Positions 5,077 through 5,800 of a DNA stretch of 5,800 nt are shown one piece after another. Under the pieces are notes generated by a model. That model searched no databases. It was not told where the DNA came from and saw only the letters and a list, made by a program, of their open reading frames with translations. The stretch lies in the NCBI GenBank assembly GCA_026990045.1, contig JALSIK010000045.1, positions 1 through 5,800 of the forward strand. The letters are read 5' to 3'. This stretch comes from Chromatiales bacterium. Its GTDB lineage: Bacteria > Pseudomonadota > Gammaproteobacteria > CAMYNG01. Within the stretch, counting starts at the first letter, position 1. Every line of letters starts with the position of its first letter. Made by a program: the position numbers and the translations under genes.

Positions 5077-5800
5077 CTAGGAGTCGCCCGTGTCGCCGGA
5101 CTCCTGCGCCGTGTCGTCCGCCCGTTCCCCGGCGGCCGGCTTCCCGTCCCCTTCGGCCGGTTCGGCCTCGGGCGGCGGCGGCAATTTCAGCAGGCGCTGT
5201 GCCGGCTCCGCGGCCAGCACCCAGGCCAGGCCCAGGTCGGGGCGCACCAGGCGGACCTCGTCCCGGTCTTCGTCCTTCACCAGCCGGTAGCGGATGGCGG
5301 GGGCGCCCTGGAGGTGAACGGTCACCGCCCGGCCGGCCCCGGGATCGGCCTTGTCCACCGGGCGCACCTCCAGTGCCTGGGCGTTCTTCCATTCGTCCAC
5401 CAGGGCCTGGGCCCGGTCGGCGGCGGCCTCGCCCGGTGCCGGGGTCACCCGCCAGGCGCCCTGCTCCAGCTTCAGCGTCAGCCCCGGCAGCTCCAGGCCG
5501 GTGACGGCGGCTTTGGGCGGCACCAGGCCGTGGCCCACGAAGGTGTGCGCCTTGGCGCCCAGCTGCCAGTAGAAGGTGTCGGTGATGAGGTGCAGGGTCC
5601 GGCCCGCGCGCACGTAGCGCCGCTGGTTCACCGGCTCGCTGTTGCCGAACTCCAGGGTCACGCTGTCGTTGAAGTTGACCGTGGCCAGCGGCGCGTCGAG
5701 GCCGAAGCGGGCCGGGTCCAGGGTGTCCATCTCGTAACGGGCGAGGCTGGGCGTCTCGGCCAGGCGCAGCAGGCTTTCCACCTTGAAGGCGTTGGCCCAC
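5077..5800 (-). CDS. DUF4340 domain protein (partial, 5' end outside window)
   Basis: The frame is open from the window edge to TAG (5079-5077), giving the last 240 residues. A GTG at 5781 is inside the protein and is not the start, because the conserved-looking frame continues through WANAFKVESLLRL to the edge. Seen: DPARFGLDAPLATVNF, LEFGNSEPVNQRRYVRAG and ITDTFYWQLG, a beta-rich pattern of the kind I associate with DUF4340 proteins. These are usually membrane-anchored at the N-terminus, which is not visible here. The last roughly 40 residues are a low-complexity tail rich in Pro, Glu, Asp and Ala and probably disordered. In other gammaproteobacteria such proteins can follow an ABC-type gliding-motility-like transporter, which would lie to the right of the window; that is inference. 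No enzyme motif is visible and the function is unknown. It is tightly linked to mutM. Confidence 0.7.
   Translation of the reverse strand, partial: WANAFKVESLLRLAETPSLARYEMDTLDPARFGLDAPLATVNFNDSVTLEFGNSEPVNQRRYVRAGRTLHLITDTFYWQLGAKAHTFVGHGLVPPKAAVTGLELPGLTLKLEQGAWRVTPAPGEAAADRAQALVDEWKNAQALEVRPVDKADPGAGRAVTVHLQGAPAIRYRLVKDEDRDEVRLVRPDLGLAWVLAAEPAQRLLKLPPPPEAEPAEGDGKPAAGERADDTAQESGDTGDS

Noticed and set aside
4244..5800. 518-codon open frame on the minus strand overlapping mutM and the DUF4340 gene
   Set aside because: It overlaps two well-supported genes in another frame. The product is a Pro/Arg/Gly-rich string without motifs, an artefact of GC bias.

Overview
The window is very GC-rich, densely coding DNA and reads as chromosome of a high-GC gammaproteobacterium. 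The closest feel is the Chromatiales / Ectothiorhodospiraceae type of sulfur or denitrifying bacteria. This rests on three things: an Allochromatium-type 2[4Fe-4S] ferredoxin; the gene order coaD–ferredoxin–gamma-glutamyltransferase, which I also know from Pseudomonas; and a short intergenic repeat family (GGTGCGT / ACGCACC hairpins) that I recall from such genomes. The organism call is inference, not proof.

Left part, plus strand (1-1498). The window opens in the last 39 codons of an unrecognised gene that ends at 120. After a 103-base gap comes a 424-residue protein with a signal peptide, one CXXCH haem site just behind the cleavage site, and a long beta-barrel-like body ending in phenylalanine. 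This is the layout of Cyc2-type fused cytochrome-porins of the outer membrane, which carry electrons across that membrane. The gap contains a plausible FNR/ANR/DNR-like site (135-148) placed correctly for a class II activated promoter, with a -10-like hexamer at 170-175 and a good ribosome site at 209-216. The gene may therefore respond to low oxygen or nitrogen oxides.

Middle (1499-1657). This is a short convergent intergenic space packed with repeats: four tandem 7-base units, then two perfect hairpins whose arms can also pair with each other. It probably serves as the transcription end for both flanking genes and looks like a dispersed repeat element.

Right part, minus strand (1658-5800, read right to left). 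A tightly packed run of housekeeping genes: a DUF4340 protein (start outside the window), mutM (3 bases later, GTG start), coaD (66-base gap), the ferredoxin (40-base gap) and a lipoprotein-type gamma-glutamyltransferase (4-base gap). The spacing suggests co-transcription at least of DUF4340-mutM and of coaD-fdx-ggt. The functions are DNA repair (mutM), coenzyme A synthesis (coaD), electron transfer (fdx) and glutathione / gamma-glutamyl peptide breakdown (ggt), with no obvious common pathway.

The main item for a second look is the Cyc2-like cytochrome-porin with its possible redox-controlled promoter. The remaining genes look intact and ordinary. There is no CRISPR array, tRNA, rRNA, insertion sequence or phage gene that I can see.
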